Below are positions 25,890-34,129 of a DNA stretch of 64,000 bases, one piece after another (positions within the stretch are counted from its first letter, which is position 1; each line of letters opens with the position of its first letter). The notes below the pieces were generated by a model. It searched no databases. It was not told where the DNA came from and was given only the letters and a program-made list of their open reading frames with translations. The position numbers and the translations under genes are program-made. This DNA comes from UBA8752 sp002172485 (GTDB taxonomy: Bacteria; Bacteroidota; Bacteroidia; Flavobacteriales_D; Sanyastnellaceae), in assembly GCA_042089915.1 (NCBI GenBank), contig JBELJZ010000010.1, positions 21,699 to 85,698 of the forward strand, in the 5' to 3' direction.

Positions 25890-28800
25890 TCAGTGGCGGA
25901 TGACCGGCATGCGCCATTGTCCCTCGCCGTCCGTCAGGCGCACTGTGTAGTGGCCCGGAGCCACATCGCTCAAGTCCAGCTGGCGGCGGCCGGTGGCCTG
26001 TCCCTTCCACTGCTCACTGAGAACCACGCGGCCACTGCCATCGCGCAGCTCCATGCGCAAGTCGAGCAGGCGTGCACCGAGGTCGAGATCGAGGTTCAGC
26101 GTTCCGTTGGTCGGCACAGGGTAAGCGGACACCCCGTTCAAGCCGGCGATGTCGCCCACCCCCACAGGATTGGTGACCGTCACCGTCAGCGGCACGCGCT
26201 CAGAGGCGCAACCCACGGCGTCGACTGACACCGTCCAATTGTAGAAGAAGTAGTAGTAATTCTGACCGTTGGCGCCATTGACACTGGTTCCCGTGATGGC
26301 TCCGAAGTCCGCCAGCGCGAAGGGGTATTCGGGGTCAGACCCGATGCCGTCCCGCCACAGTCCGGGATTGTCATCCGCAGAGCGGAGACCGTAATCCACA
26401 CCGGCAGGCACGTAGAAGCCCAAATCGACCGTGCTCTCCCCTTCAGGCAAGTCGACCGTCAGGGACTCGAGATCGGCGCCGTTGGCGTCCACCAGCGCGA
26501 TGGTGCACTCACCTGCATCCTCTGCATAGACGACCACCGACTCGATGGTCATGCCTTGGTACGCATCAAACGTGAGCCAGAAATTGGAATTCGGGTGGAA
26601 TTGGCCGTTGTCCTCATCGCGGTCCGCATTGCCACCGGTGCCTTCCGTTCCCGGGTTGCTGCTTTCGCTCTCCACCCAGAAGGTCGTGGTGGCCCCCACG
26701 TAGACCGGCACATCTGCTCCAGCGCCAAACGGCAGGACATCGTTCTCGTTCTCATACCAGAGGAGATTGTCCCCTGTGGCGTTCAAGTTGACTTCAGCAG
26801 GATCCACGATGGTGAAGTCCTCCGTGGTGGGCGAGGCCGGGATGGGATACACGTCAACCACGATCTCTTCTCCGAGGTTCTCATTGCCACATGCATCCGT
26901 GAAGGTCAACTGATAGGTGCCTGACACGCCGACTTCGAGGTCTTGGCCCTCGACGCCCACATTCCAATTGCAATCGCCGTCTTCCGGTCCGCTCAAGGTC
27001 ACTGACCCGCCTTCACAGAATCCAAGTTGTCCGTCAATGGACACGGCTGGAACCGCTGGCTCCAGCACATCGATGGTCACGGGATCCGAGGTAAAGCTGC
27101 ACCCTGCGTCGTCGGTGAGGGTCACTGTGTAGGTGCCCCCCTCATTGACTTCGATGGACGATTCTGTGCCGCCATTGCTCCATTCCGTCTCGAACCCGCT
27201 GTTGGTGGTCAGCGTCACGGACTCGCCCGGACACAGCACACCGGCTGCACCCGATTGGCTGATTGTAGCATCGATGAAGCAGAACGGCGGGAGCACAATG
27301 TCGTCCACCCAGCACGCGTCAGAGCCACCGGAAACGATGTTGTCCTTGTCGTAGACCCATTCGATGGTGTGGAAACCGGCCGGCAAGGTGAATACCTCCT
27401 CGGCCCAGTCGAGTTCTCCAGACCACTCGGCCACTTGATCGCCGTCAATGTTGAGGCGGAGGAAGTCCCACCCTTCCTCGGTGGAGACGCGGCGGGCAAA
27501 GCTGAGGTCGCCCTCAGAGAGGAACTCCAACGCGATGGTCAACGACGTGCTTTGGTTGTCGCTGATGTCGCCGCTTTCCATGCAGAAGTCGCCCTGGTAG
27601 GGGTTGTTCGTGGACACGAACCAATCGGCGTTGCCTTCATAGGCCCACGGGAAAGTGGCATCGTCGCCGCTCTCCCAAGTCTCCATGATCAAGTTGATGG
27701 GCTCGAAGAAATCCGCCGCGGTCAGGTACAAGTCCTGCTGGTCCGCTCCCGTCGTGTTCACATTGAACGTGAGGGGAAGCAGGCCGCCGAGGCCCGCGTC
27801 TTCTGAGACGGTAACCGGGTAGCTCATGGTGAACGTGCCGCCCGGCTCAATGGTCTCAGTCTCGTATTGGCCATTGAAGCCCATCGTGACGTCAGGGTGC
27901 TCGAAATCGAGGATGCCCGTCGCACCCGGCGCTGCATCGTGACCATCATTGAGGATGGTGAAGACCAAGTTGGCGGTCTCTCCACTCTCCAGGATGCCGT
28001 TGCCGCCGTCCTCGACGACCATGTCCACCACGGTGAAGTGCGGTGCGTTGAGTACCACATTGAAACTGGCGTTCCAAACGTTGCCGTCGGCGTCGACCAT
28101 CTCCACATCGAAGGCCGCCACATGCTGGTCGGCCACGCCGGCCACCACGTCAAAGGCGAAACCGGGCAACGTGAGCGTGCCGTCAGCGTCGATGTCACCG
28201 GCGGATTCCGCGCCATCGGTGATGACCACCCAAGCGTCGGCCGTGGTGATGGTCACCTGCACGTCCATGGCGGTCTCAATGCCGACATTGGCCAAGTCCA
28301 GCTCGAGCTCGATGCTCTCGCCCTGGTCGAGGTTGCCGTCATTGTCTCCCACCACGTCCACTGCGGCATTGCCGTTGTTGAGCACGTAAGGGCCTTCTGC
28401 CGGCACCACTTGTACCGTGGCCTGGTAAGGAATGGTATTGTAGGCGGTTCCGGTGATCAGGTAGTCTCCGGGAACGGACAAGGGCGCATCGAGGGCGATG
28501 CTGGCCACCCCGTTCTCCACGAAGGCTGTGCCCAGGATGTCTCCGTTGAACGTCAAGGCCACAAGGGCTCCTTCCGTCGGGCAAGCCACGTCCAACGTCG
28601 GCGTGCCGAGGAAATAGACGTCTTGGTGCGACAAGGCGAGATCGGTCGGGAAGGCCGTGCGCATGACGACGGAGGGGTCGCCGAAAATGCACCACGTGTC
28701 CATCATCTCCTCACCGCCACCACCGTAGCTGTCGATCATGCCGGAGCAACCGTGGGCTACAATGGAACCGAAAGTGTGGCGGATCTCGACCTCACCGTCC

Positions 28801-30440
28801 TCGACGACCAGGTCGGTCATCTCGTCTTGACCGCGCATCGGGGGCGCCCAGCTTTGGAGCACGCTGGAGAACGCACCACCAATGCCGCCGGCAGGCTGGC
28901 CGTTGTAAGTGTGCTTGAGCCACACTTCACCAAAACAGTCGCCGGAGCCTTCGCCTTCATCGAAGTCACCCACACAACAGGCCACAGGGACAAAGAATCC
29001 GTACATGCCGTTGTTGGTGGTCTGTCCAATGGCATTCACATCGAATCCACTCGACGCGATGCCGCCATGGTAACCGTGACCCGTGTAGTTGATGAAGCTG
29101 AGTCCCTTGTTGACCAGTTCGACCATGTCATTTGGGTTGGGGTTGCCAGCCTGATCCGCCGTTTCTCCACCCGTCGGGCTGTTGCCGCCTTGGCTTCCGT
29201 CGTAGAGCTCCCACACTTCTTGGAATCCATAATCCAAGAGCTTGTCCTTGATGACGTTGTTGTGCTGCCAATCGCTCTCGCCATTGTCGCCAATGCCGGC
29301 GCCTTCATTGGACCCGATGCCCACAGCGATGTTGAACCACTCCTCACCGAGGAATGGGGTCTTCTCATATTCCAGGGTCCGGTCCACCACCGTCTGCATC
29401 TCGGCCACCGTGTGCACGAGCAATCGGCCGACGAAGAACTCCGGATAGTGGTCGTCGCCCTCCACGTAGGAGTAGCAAGGGTCGCAGTATCCCGTGCCTC
29501 CTCCATTGGTAATGAGGTTGGCCGGGACTTGGTCCTCGTCGCCGGCCAGGATCACGTGGGTGAGCCCTTCGTTCAGGTACTGGTCCGCGAGGAAATCGCG
29601 GATGGCATCGAAGTCCATGCCGAAGTCGGCGGCGTACACCACTTCAGTGGGCAGGCCCTTCTCCTGCTTCCACTGTACGAGCGGAGCCAGGACGTCATCA
29701 TACATGGCGTCGGTGACGACGATGATCTTGCCATGCTCTTCGATGTAATCGTAGCGGTCCTCACCTTGGGCCGCATTCAAGAAGCGGCGCTCCAGCTGAT
29801 CCGCGAACTCCGCGGAAATGCGTGCCGGGGCCACGGCTGGGTTGATGGGCGCCGCATCCGTTTCCACGATGCGCACCGTGATGGACGTGTGCGCACGCAA
29901 CACCTTGGATATAGGGTTGTATTGGAACGGGAAGGCCCACACGCTCTGTCCCCGGATGCCACGCTGGACAAATGGAGACTGCAACGCTGCCGGAGCCTCC
30001 GGGTAGAATGCATCTGCATCGTAGACCGCACCCTTTTCGAAGGCGACATCGGTTGGATCCACATTGCGGTAGAGGTTGCCCTTGCTCGGGGCCACTTCCA
30101 CATCGGGAATGTCCACGAATTCAGTTTCGAGCACCTCCAAGGCGGTTCCTGCCTGAGCAGCAATCATCAGCGTGGCATCCACCTTGGACACATCGGGCGC
30201 ACCCGTGCGAAGCAGAGGCGTGTCTCCAGCCACGCGGGGCAAAATGGCCACACCGTCCTCGGTCGAGACTTCCTGAAGCTGGGGGTCGCTGAAATCAAAG
30301 CGGACGACAATGCCATCATGGCTGTCCGCAAGCAATGTGGCGTTTTGCGCATTCAATGGAGCGGCACTCACGGCCAGAATGAACAGCGCTGCCAGCGCAT
30401 TGTGAAAGGTGAATTTCATGGTTCTGATTTTGCAGGTCAT
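25890..30440 (-). CDS. Gingipain-like C25 cysteine peptidase with T9SS type A sorting domain
   Basis: Very large secreted peptidase (1516 aa from ATG 30440; ATG 30419 is the alternative, seven residues shorter). ATG 30440 overlaps the upstream stop as ATGA, the coupling used throughout this window. The signal peptide is followed by a propeptide, then the caspase-fold C25 domain ('GKIIVVTDAMYDDVLAPLV', 'GLTHVILAGDEDQVPA', 'YPEFFVGRLL'). The catalytic dyad is His455 ('NYTGHGYHGG') and Cys488 ('FVPVACCVGDF'), 33 residues apart as in gingipain R. Downstream are CARDB/Ig-like beta domains and an approximately 75-residue T9SS type A domain ('YPVPTNGTLNLDLD...APGHYTVRLTDGEG'). It should be exported by T9SS and act at or outside the cell surface. 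Terminated by the hairpin at 25841. Confidence 0.9.
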   Translation of the reverse strand: MTCKIRTMKFTFHNALAALFILAVSAAPLNAQNATLLADSHDGIVVRFDFSDPQLQEVSTEDGVAILPRVAGDTPLLRTGAPDVSKVDATLMIAAQAGTALEVLETEFVDIPDVEVAPSKGNLYRNVDPTDVAFEKGAVYDADAFYPEAPAALQSPFVQRGIRGQSVWAFPFQYNPISKVLRAHTSITVRIVETDAAPINPAVAPARISAEFADQLERRFLNAAQGEDRYDYIEEHGKIIVVTDAMYDDVLAPLVQWKQEKGLPTEVVYAADFGMDFDAIRDFLADQYLNEGLTHVILAGDEDQVPANLITNGGGTGYCDPCYSYVEGDDHYPEFFVGRLLVHTVAEMQTVVDRTLEYEKTPFLGEEWFNIAVGIGSNEGAGIGDNGESDWQHNNVIKDKLLDYGFQEVWELYDGSQGGNSPTGGETADQAGNPNPNDMVELVNKGLSFINYTGHGYHGGIASSGFDVNAIGQTTNNGMYGFFVPVACCVGDFDEGEGSGDCFGEVWLKHTYNGQPAGGIGGAFSSVLQSWAPPMRGQDEMTDLVVEDGEVEIRHTFGSIVAHGCSGMIDSYGGGGEEMMDTWCIFGDPSVVMRTAFPTDLALSHQDVYFLGTPTLDVACPTEGALVALTFNGDILGTAFVENGVASIALDAPLSVPGDYLITGTAYNTIPYQATVQVVPAEGPYVLNNGNAAVDVVGDNDGNLDQGESIELELDLANVGIETAMDVQVTITTADAWVVITDGAESAGDIDADGTLTLPGFAFDVVAGVADQHVAAFDVEMVDADGNVWNASFNVVLNAPHFTVVDMVVEDGGNGILESGETANLVFTILNDGHDAAPGATGILDFEHPDVTMGFNGQYETETIEPGGTFTMSYPVTVSEDAGLGGLLPLTFNVNTTGADQQDLYLTAADFFEPINLIMETWESGDDATFPWAYEGNADWFVSTNNPYQGDFCMESGDISDNQSTSLTIALEFLSEGDLSFARRVSTEEGWDFLRLNIDGDQVAEWSGELDWAEEVFTLPAGFHTIEWVYDKDNIVSGGSDACWVDDIVLPPFCFIDATISQSGAAGVLCPGESVTLTTNSGFETEWSNGGTESSIEVNEGGTYTVTLTDDAGCSFTSDPVTIDVLEPAVPAVSIDGQLGFCEGGSVTLSGPEDGDCNWNVGVEGQDLEVGVSGTYQLTFTDACGNENLGEEIVVDVYPIPASPTTEDFTIVDPAEVNLNATGDNLLWYENENDVLPFGAGADVPVYVGATTTFWVESESSNPGTEGTGGNADRDEDNGQFHPNSNFWLTFDAYQGMTIESVVVYAEDAGECTIALVDANGADLESLTVDLPEGESTVDLGFYVPAGVDYGLRSADDNPGLWRDGIGSDPEYPFALADFGAITGTSVNGANGQNYYYFFYNWTVSVDAVGCASERVPLTVTVTNPVGVGDIAGLNGVSAYPVPTNGTLNLDLDLGARLLDLRMELRDGSGRVVLSEQWKGQATGRRQLDLSDVAPGHYTVRLTDGEGQWRMPVIRH

Positions 30441-31141
30441 TCGACCACCATGCGGATGGGGACGTGAACATCGGACCATTGAATCCAATGGTGCCCGGAT
30501 GGCCATCCCGCCGTAGAGACGGTGACGCCAGCTGGTCCGCAGACGGTGGAACAAGGATGTAACCTTCCATCCAGCCCAAACCGTTGCATCGGGCGCGCCA
30601 TTTCTTGGGCTGCGGATGAAAGAAGGGCAATGACAAAGGATTCTCCGGATTCGACCGGATTGGGAAATACCGTTGGCACGGCGCCTTCCTCGGTGGACAT
30701 CACAGAACTGACGCCGCCGTTTCGCAAGTCGAAGTAGACATCGATGAGCGCGTCCTGATTTCCCGTGGGCCACACCCAGAAATGAAGGAAGCAGGCCCCT
30801 TCCAATTCGTAAGCATTGACAATGAGCTTCAGAAACCCCGCCCCATCTGGCGGCATTGGCAACATGTCGGCATCCGACGGTACACCGGTGTAGCACTCTC
30901 CCAGGTCGCAGAGGTTGACATCCCAACCTTCGGTCCAGCCTCCGCCCACATGCCGCCAGGTCAGACCCAGGCTGTCGGGAGACTCATTTGGGAAATCGAT
31001 CTGGAAAATGCGGGTGACACTGTCGGTGGTGAATTGTTCGACCAGACTGTCTGTGGGCGTGACGCCAAACTGACCCGCTGCAGGGATGCAAAGAAGCAAC
31101 GAGAACAGCGCGAGAAGACAGGAAACCGTTCGAAACATCAT
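30437..31141 (-). CDS. Small secreted protein with T9SS type A-like sorting domain
   Basis: 234 aa from ATG 31141 (a second ATG follows at once at 31138). The signal peptide ends near 'IPAAGQ'. A central beta domain of unknown type holds several cysteines ('VNLCDLGECYTG'). The C-terminal stretch 'VFPNPVESGESFVIALLSS' is the start of a T9SS type A sorting domain. Its stop overlaps the C25 peptidase start, so the two cargo proteins are co-translated. It may be a chaperone, inhibitor or substrate-binding partner of the peptidase; that is inference from position only. Confidence 0.72.
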   Translation of the reverse strand: MMFRTVSCLLALFSLLLCIPAAGQFGVTPTDSLVEQFTTDSVTRIFQIDFPNESPDSLGLTWRHVGGGWTEGWDVNLCDLGECYTGVPSDADMLPMPPDGAGFLKLIVNAYELEGACFLHFWVWPTGNQDALIDVYFDLRNGGVSSVMSTEEGAVPTVFPNPVESGESFVIALLSSAAQEMARPMQRFGLDGRLHPCSTVCGPAGVTVSTAGWPSGHHWIQWSDVHVPIRMVVE

Positions 31142-31148
31142 AGAAAGC

Positions 31149-31156
31149 ACAAGTTA
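31149..31156 (-). promoter_or_regulatory. Putative -7 box of the T9SS cargo/C25 operon
   Basis: TAACTTGT on the minus strand, 7 nt before ATG 31141. Confidence 0.42.
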
Positions 31157-31212
31157 AGTCTTGCCCTCGGGACGCTGCACTGCGCGGGGCCCAAGTCGCA
31201 GGACGCCGTGCT

Positions 31213-31710
31213 TCAGCTTTGGACGGATCCCAGTTGACCGAAAAGAAGCTCCATTTGCTCTTTCCTGTAGGCGAACAGCGCCTCCATCTGGCCGCGGACC
31301 CACCGGCCAGCCACGGCATGTCCGAGTTGTCCGAATGGCATCTTGTACCGCAGGGTGTCCACGACCCTGCACCCACCGGGTACGGGCTCAAACTCGTGGC
31401 GGTGGTCCCACAAGGCAAAGGGCCCGCGCAACTGGGTGTCGCGAAACCACGGTCGGCCGCCGGTTTCCTCGGGAGGATGGACTTCCTCAATGCGGGTCAG
31501 CCAGCCTGTTCGCACGCCTGGCACTGGAGACACCGAGATGCGGACCTCCAATCCATCGTGAAGTGGTGTGTCTCCGCCCTTCCCGATGCGGACTTTTTGA
31601 TCTGGGGGCGTCATCTCGGACAAATTCTGGGCTGTCTGAAAAAAGGACCAGACCTCCTCCACTGGACGCGCCACCAGGACTTCGGCGCGGAATTCCTGAA
31701 CTGCACTCAT
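31213..31710 (-). CDS. SRPBCC/polyketide cyclase-like ligand-binding protein
   Basis: 165 aa cytoplasmic START-like protein. 'FRAEVLVARPVEEVWSFFQT' is the typical SRPBCC opening. 'RIEEVHPPEETGGRPWFRDT', 'LRGPFALWDHRHEFEPVPGG' and 'VDTLRYKMPFGQLGH' match the group of SRPBCC proteins annotated near COG4276. Ligand unknown. Start ATG 31710 overlaps the upstream YkuK-like stop (ATGA); an in-frame GTG lies two codons earlier. Confidence 0.8.
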   Translation of the reverse strand: MSAVQEFRAEVLVARPVEEVWSFFQTAQNLSEMTPPDQKVRIGKGGDTPLHDGLEVRISVSPVPGVRTGWLTRIEEVHPPEETGGRPWFRDTQLRGPFALWDHRHEFEPVPGGCRVVDTLRYKMPFGQLGHAVAGRWVRGQMEALFAYRKEQMELLFGQLGSVQS

Positions 31711-32180
31711 TGACACAGGGCGTCCGCAGCCCAGGCCGCCATCAGCAAGCCGGGCTTCGCGCCACTTTGGAATCCCAAGGACTGAATGTATCCGGTGGAC
31801 GCGCTGAGCACCTTGTTGGATGGATGACTCGGGTCGGTATTGAAATCCAAGTCAATCTGCTCGATGTCGATGCCATTCTCCTCCCGCAGCAAATTGGCGA
31901 GGGCCACCGAGCGTTCCGTCTCTCCCCAGAGTTTGGTCCAGAGGTCGAGGATTTTCGGCACTTTTTCTTTCCGGTAAATGACATGGGCGCCGGAGCGTGG
32001 AAAGCGAAAGACCACGGTGGTCACATATACAGTCAGGTTGCGGTGATTTTGGCTGTCACATCCAACATGGACGGCGAACGCCTGCCCGCCAGCTTGCATT
32101 TCACGGACGTAGTCACACACATCGAAGCTGCGTCGCCCCCCCATGACCTTGAATCTTCTGTCCGATCTGTCCCCTTCCAT
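31707..32180 (-). CDS. YkuK-like RNase H-fold protein (DUF458)
   Basis: 157 aa. The core 'AFAVHVGCDSQNHRN', 'VTTVVFRFPR', 'ETERSVALANLL', 'IEQIDLDFNTD' and the C-terminal 'LLMAAWAADALC' follow the DUF458/YkuK family, which has an RNase H-like fold with acidic residues in the active-site positions. Nuclease activity is predicted from the fold, not established. ATG 32180 was chosen because it lies 5 nt after a TAATTTGG box and fits the family N-terminus; the frame is open 20 codons further. Coupled to the SRPBCC gene. Confidence 0.82.
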   Translation of the reverse strand: MEGDRSDRRFKVMGGRRSFDVCDYVREMQAGGQAFAVHVGCDSQNHRNLTVYVTTVVFRFPRSGAHVIYRKEKVPKILDLWTKLWGETERSVALANLLREENGIDIEQIDLDFNTDPSHPSNKVLSASTGYIQSLGFQSGAKPGLLMAAWAADALCQ

Positions 32181-32185
32181 GCCCC

Positions 32186-32193
32186 CCAAATTA
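32186..32193 (-). promoter_or_regulatory. Putative -7 box of the YkuK/SRPBCC unit
   Basis: TAATTTGG on the minus strand, one mismatch to TAnnTTTG, 5 nt before ATG 32180. Confidence 0.45.
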
Positions 32194-32261
32194 GCCGGGA
32201 CATCCGGCGACTTCGCGGTGGACTTGGACAGCTTGTCCACAAGATTCGGACAAGACCAACC

Positions 32262-32295
32262 GGGCCAAAAATGGAAACACCCGCCGTTGCGGGTG
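32262..32295 (-). terminator. Candidate intrinsic terminator after the hybrid kinase
   Basis: CACCCGC/GCGGGTG (32278-32295) forms a 7 bp GC stem with a 4 nt loop. On the minus strand it is followed by TTTCCATTTTT, giving a terminator for transcripts coming from the kinase or from the structured region upstream. Confidence 0.55.
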
Positions 32296-32480
32296 CTTCT
32301 CTACGATTCACAACTGTGATTGACTTCCCCGAAGGAAGTGCCTGTCAACCACACCATCAAGTTAATCACTGCATCCAGTAAACACAAGACCGTATCATAT
32401 TTAATCGACATATATACAATTTTCATATGACCAAATCAACCTTCTGCCTATTGATGACCCCATCCGGGACGAGCACAAAT
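32296..32480. other. Noncoding stretch rich in inverted repeats, candidate structured RNA
   Basis: The noncoding gap 32181-32480 is the longest in the window and has no convincing protein. It holds TCACA/TGTGA (32308-32319), ACTTCC/GGAAGT (32323-32339), TTGAC/GTCAA (32320-32348) and the longer GTGATTGAC/GTTAATCAC (32316-32369, one G-U pair). The last two are mutually exclusive with parts of the others. A strikingly AT-rich patch (about 32390-32430) lies before the kinase stop, and TAACTTGA (32357-32364, minus strand) resembles the local -7 box. It could be a small RNA, a structured 3' UTR or merely a regulatory spacer. Confidence 0.35.
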
Positions 32481-34073
32481 TCAATGCAACACCTGCAACA
32501 ACACCGCCTTCAAGCCTTCCGGAGAGAACGGCTTGGTCAAATAGGCATCCATGCCTGAATCCAAGGCCGCCTGCTTGTCCGATTCCATGGCAAACGCACT
32601 CAAGCCCAGAATGGGAATGTGCTCCTGCTCCTCTTCCCGAATTCTTCCCGTCGCCCACATGCCGTCGCGGATCGGCATTTGAACATCCATGCAAATCAGG
32701 TCGAAACCGCCTTCGCGCCAAGCCTCCAACGCGGCTTGTCCATTCTCCACAACATGGACTGTTGCGCCCCATTTCAGCAGAATCGTGCGCAGCAGAAGGG
32801 CATTGATTTCATTGTCTTCCGCCACCAGCACATGGGCCTCCAGCGACCACTTGCCATCGGGGTCCGGCGTCTTTTTGGCCAACTCCATCTCGGCCAAATT
32901 GACCGGCCATTGGACTTCAAAGCGGCTCCCTTGACCAACGTCACTGACTACATCCACTTCGCCACCCATCATGTGCACGATGTCGCACACGATGCTCAAG
33001 CCGAGGCCGGAGCCTTGGTGTCTGAACTCCCGATTGGACGCTTGCTTGAACCGCTCAAAAATGACAGCCTGGTCCTCAACCGGGATGCCAATCCCCGAAT
33101 CCGTGACCACCAGATGCAGGCGTCCTCGAGCCGCTTCCCGCTCCAAGCGCAGTGTGACGGAAACGATACCCTTGTCCGTGAACTTGACCGCATTCCCCAG
33201 CAAATTCATCAGAACTTGGGTGAACAGCGTCCCATCCAGCTCGACATGTGCCCGATCGGGGACCGAGACATTCAGGGCCACGCCTTTTTCTTCCAACACG
33301 GGCCGGAACGGGGCCACCACGCCGGTGGTGAGGGACGCCAAATCCAACACCTCCGCCTGCACCTCCATGCGGCCAGCGTCGAGCCGCGTGAGGTTGAGCA
33401 CGCCATCCAACAACTTCTTGAGGACTTCTCCCCCATCCAGCATGGCTTTCCAGAGCGAACGCTGGTGCTCGGTCAATGGCGTGTCTTCCAACAGGCGAAT
33501 CATGCCGAGGATGGCCGTCATGGGGGTGCGGATCTCGTGGCTCATCCGGGCCAAGAACTCGCGTTCGGTTTGACGCGCCCGCTGCGCCTCGGCCATGGCT
33601 TCGGCCATGCGCTGCTCGTCGCGTTTCCGCTCGGTGATGTCGTAGTGAATGCCCATCGAGCCGACGACCTCCCCTGCTGAATTGAACATGGGAACACCAC
33701 TGATCAACAACCATTTGAGCTCGCCGGACTTGGTGCGGATGGGCGTTTCGTAGAGTCCTGAATTTCCTGCGTTGCGCGCAGCGGTCACGGCATCCATGTT
33801 GGACCGAGCCTCCTCGTCGAGCAACACGTCCGATGCCTTTTGACCCATCAATTCGGACTCGGTGTACCCTACGATGTCGCAAAACCGGGGGTGGGCACGA
33901 ACGACCTTTTCCCCTGGGTCCACCTCGAGGATGCCGAGCTCCATGTTCTCCATGATCCCGCGGTAACGGGCTTCTGAATTGCGGAGCGCACGAATCTCTT
34001 CTTCCAACTGCTGGATGCGGCGAGAAGAAGCGTCTTCGTGGATGGAATCCGTAAACATTGGGGGAACAACCAT
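32481..34073 (-). CDS. Hybrid sensor histidine kinase (PAS, HisKA, HATPase, REC)
   Basis: 530 aa, apparently cytosolic (no membrane segments). A short N-terminal coiled coil ('SRRIQQLEEEIRALRNSEAR') leads to a PAS domain (about 35-160, ending 'GIHYDITERKRDE'). Then HisKA with the phospho-acceptor His179 in 'FLARMSHEIRTPMTAILGM', a HATPase ('LMNLLGNAVKFTDKG', 'DSGIGIPVEDQ', 'GSGLGLSIV'), and a C-terminal receiver with Asp463 ('DLICMDVQMP') and 'YLTKPFS'. There is no output domain and no adjacent regulator, so phosphotransfer to an HPt or other protein is expected. The frame runs 102 codons upstream, but ATG 34073 follows a TAACTTGC box by 11 nt and removes a low-complexity extension. Confidence 0.9.
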   Translation of the reverse strand: MVVPPMFTDSIHEDASSRRIQQLEEEIRALRNSEARYRGIMENMELGILEVDPGEKVVRAHPRFCDIVGYTESELMGQKASDVLLDEEARSNMDAVTAARNAGNSGLYETPIRTKSGELKWLLISGVPMFNSAGEVVGSMGIHYDITERKRDEQRMAEAMAEAQRARQTEREFLARMSHEIRTPMTAILGMIRLLEDTPLTEHQRSLWKAMLDGGEVLKKLLDGVLNLTRLDAGRMEVQAEVLDLASLTTGVVAPFRPVLEEKGVALNVSVPDRAHVELDGTLFTQVLMNLLGNAVKFTDKGIVSVTLRLEREAARGRLHLVVTDSGIGIPVEDQAVIFERFKQASNREFRHQGSGLGLSIVCDIVHMMGGEVDVVSDVGQGSRFEVQWPVNLAEMELAKKTPDPDGKWSLEAHVLVAEDNEINALLLRTILLKWGATVHVVENGQAALEAWREGGFDLICMDVQMPIRDGMWATGRIREEEQEHIPILGLSAFAMESDKQAALDSGMDAYLTKPFSPEGLKAVLLQVLH

Positions 34074-34084
34074 TGGCTCAGTCG

Positions 34085-34092
34085 GCAAGTTA
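34085..34092 (-). promoter_or_regulatory. Putative -7 box of the hybrid kinase
   Basis: TAACTTGC on the minus strand, 11 nt before ATG 34073. The gap between this start and the divergent LysM gene start is only 56 bp. Confidence 0.42.
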
Positions 34093-34129
34093 GCCTCACC
34101 CTCATGCATCTTCGTGTACGATTCCGCTG

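Noticed and set aside
27867..30467. 866-codon plus-strand frame opposite the C25 peptidase
   Set aside because: The minus strand encodes a complete caspase-like domain with catalytic dyad and sorting domain here; the plus frame has no recognisable start region or motif.
32308..32319. TCACAACTGTGA as a CRP-type operator
   Set aside because: The half-sites are in the inverse order to TGTGA-N6-TCACA and the spacing is 2 bp; treated only as one of several inverted repeats.
32307..32360. 17-codon minus-strand ORF starting inside TAACTTGATG
   Set aside because: Too short, overlaps several inverted repeats and has no signal or motif; noncoding interpretation preferred.
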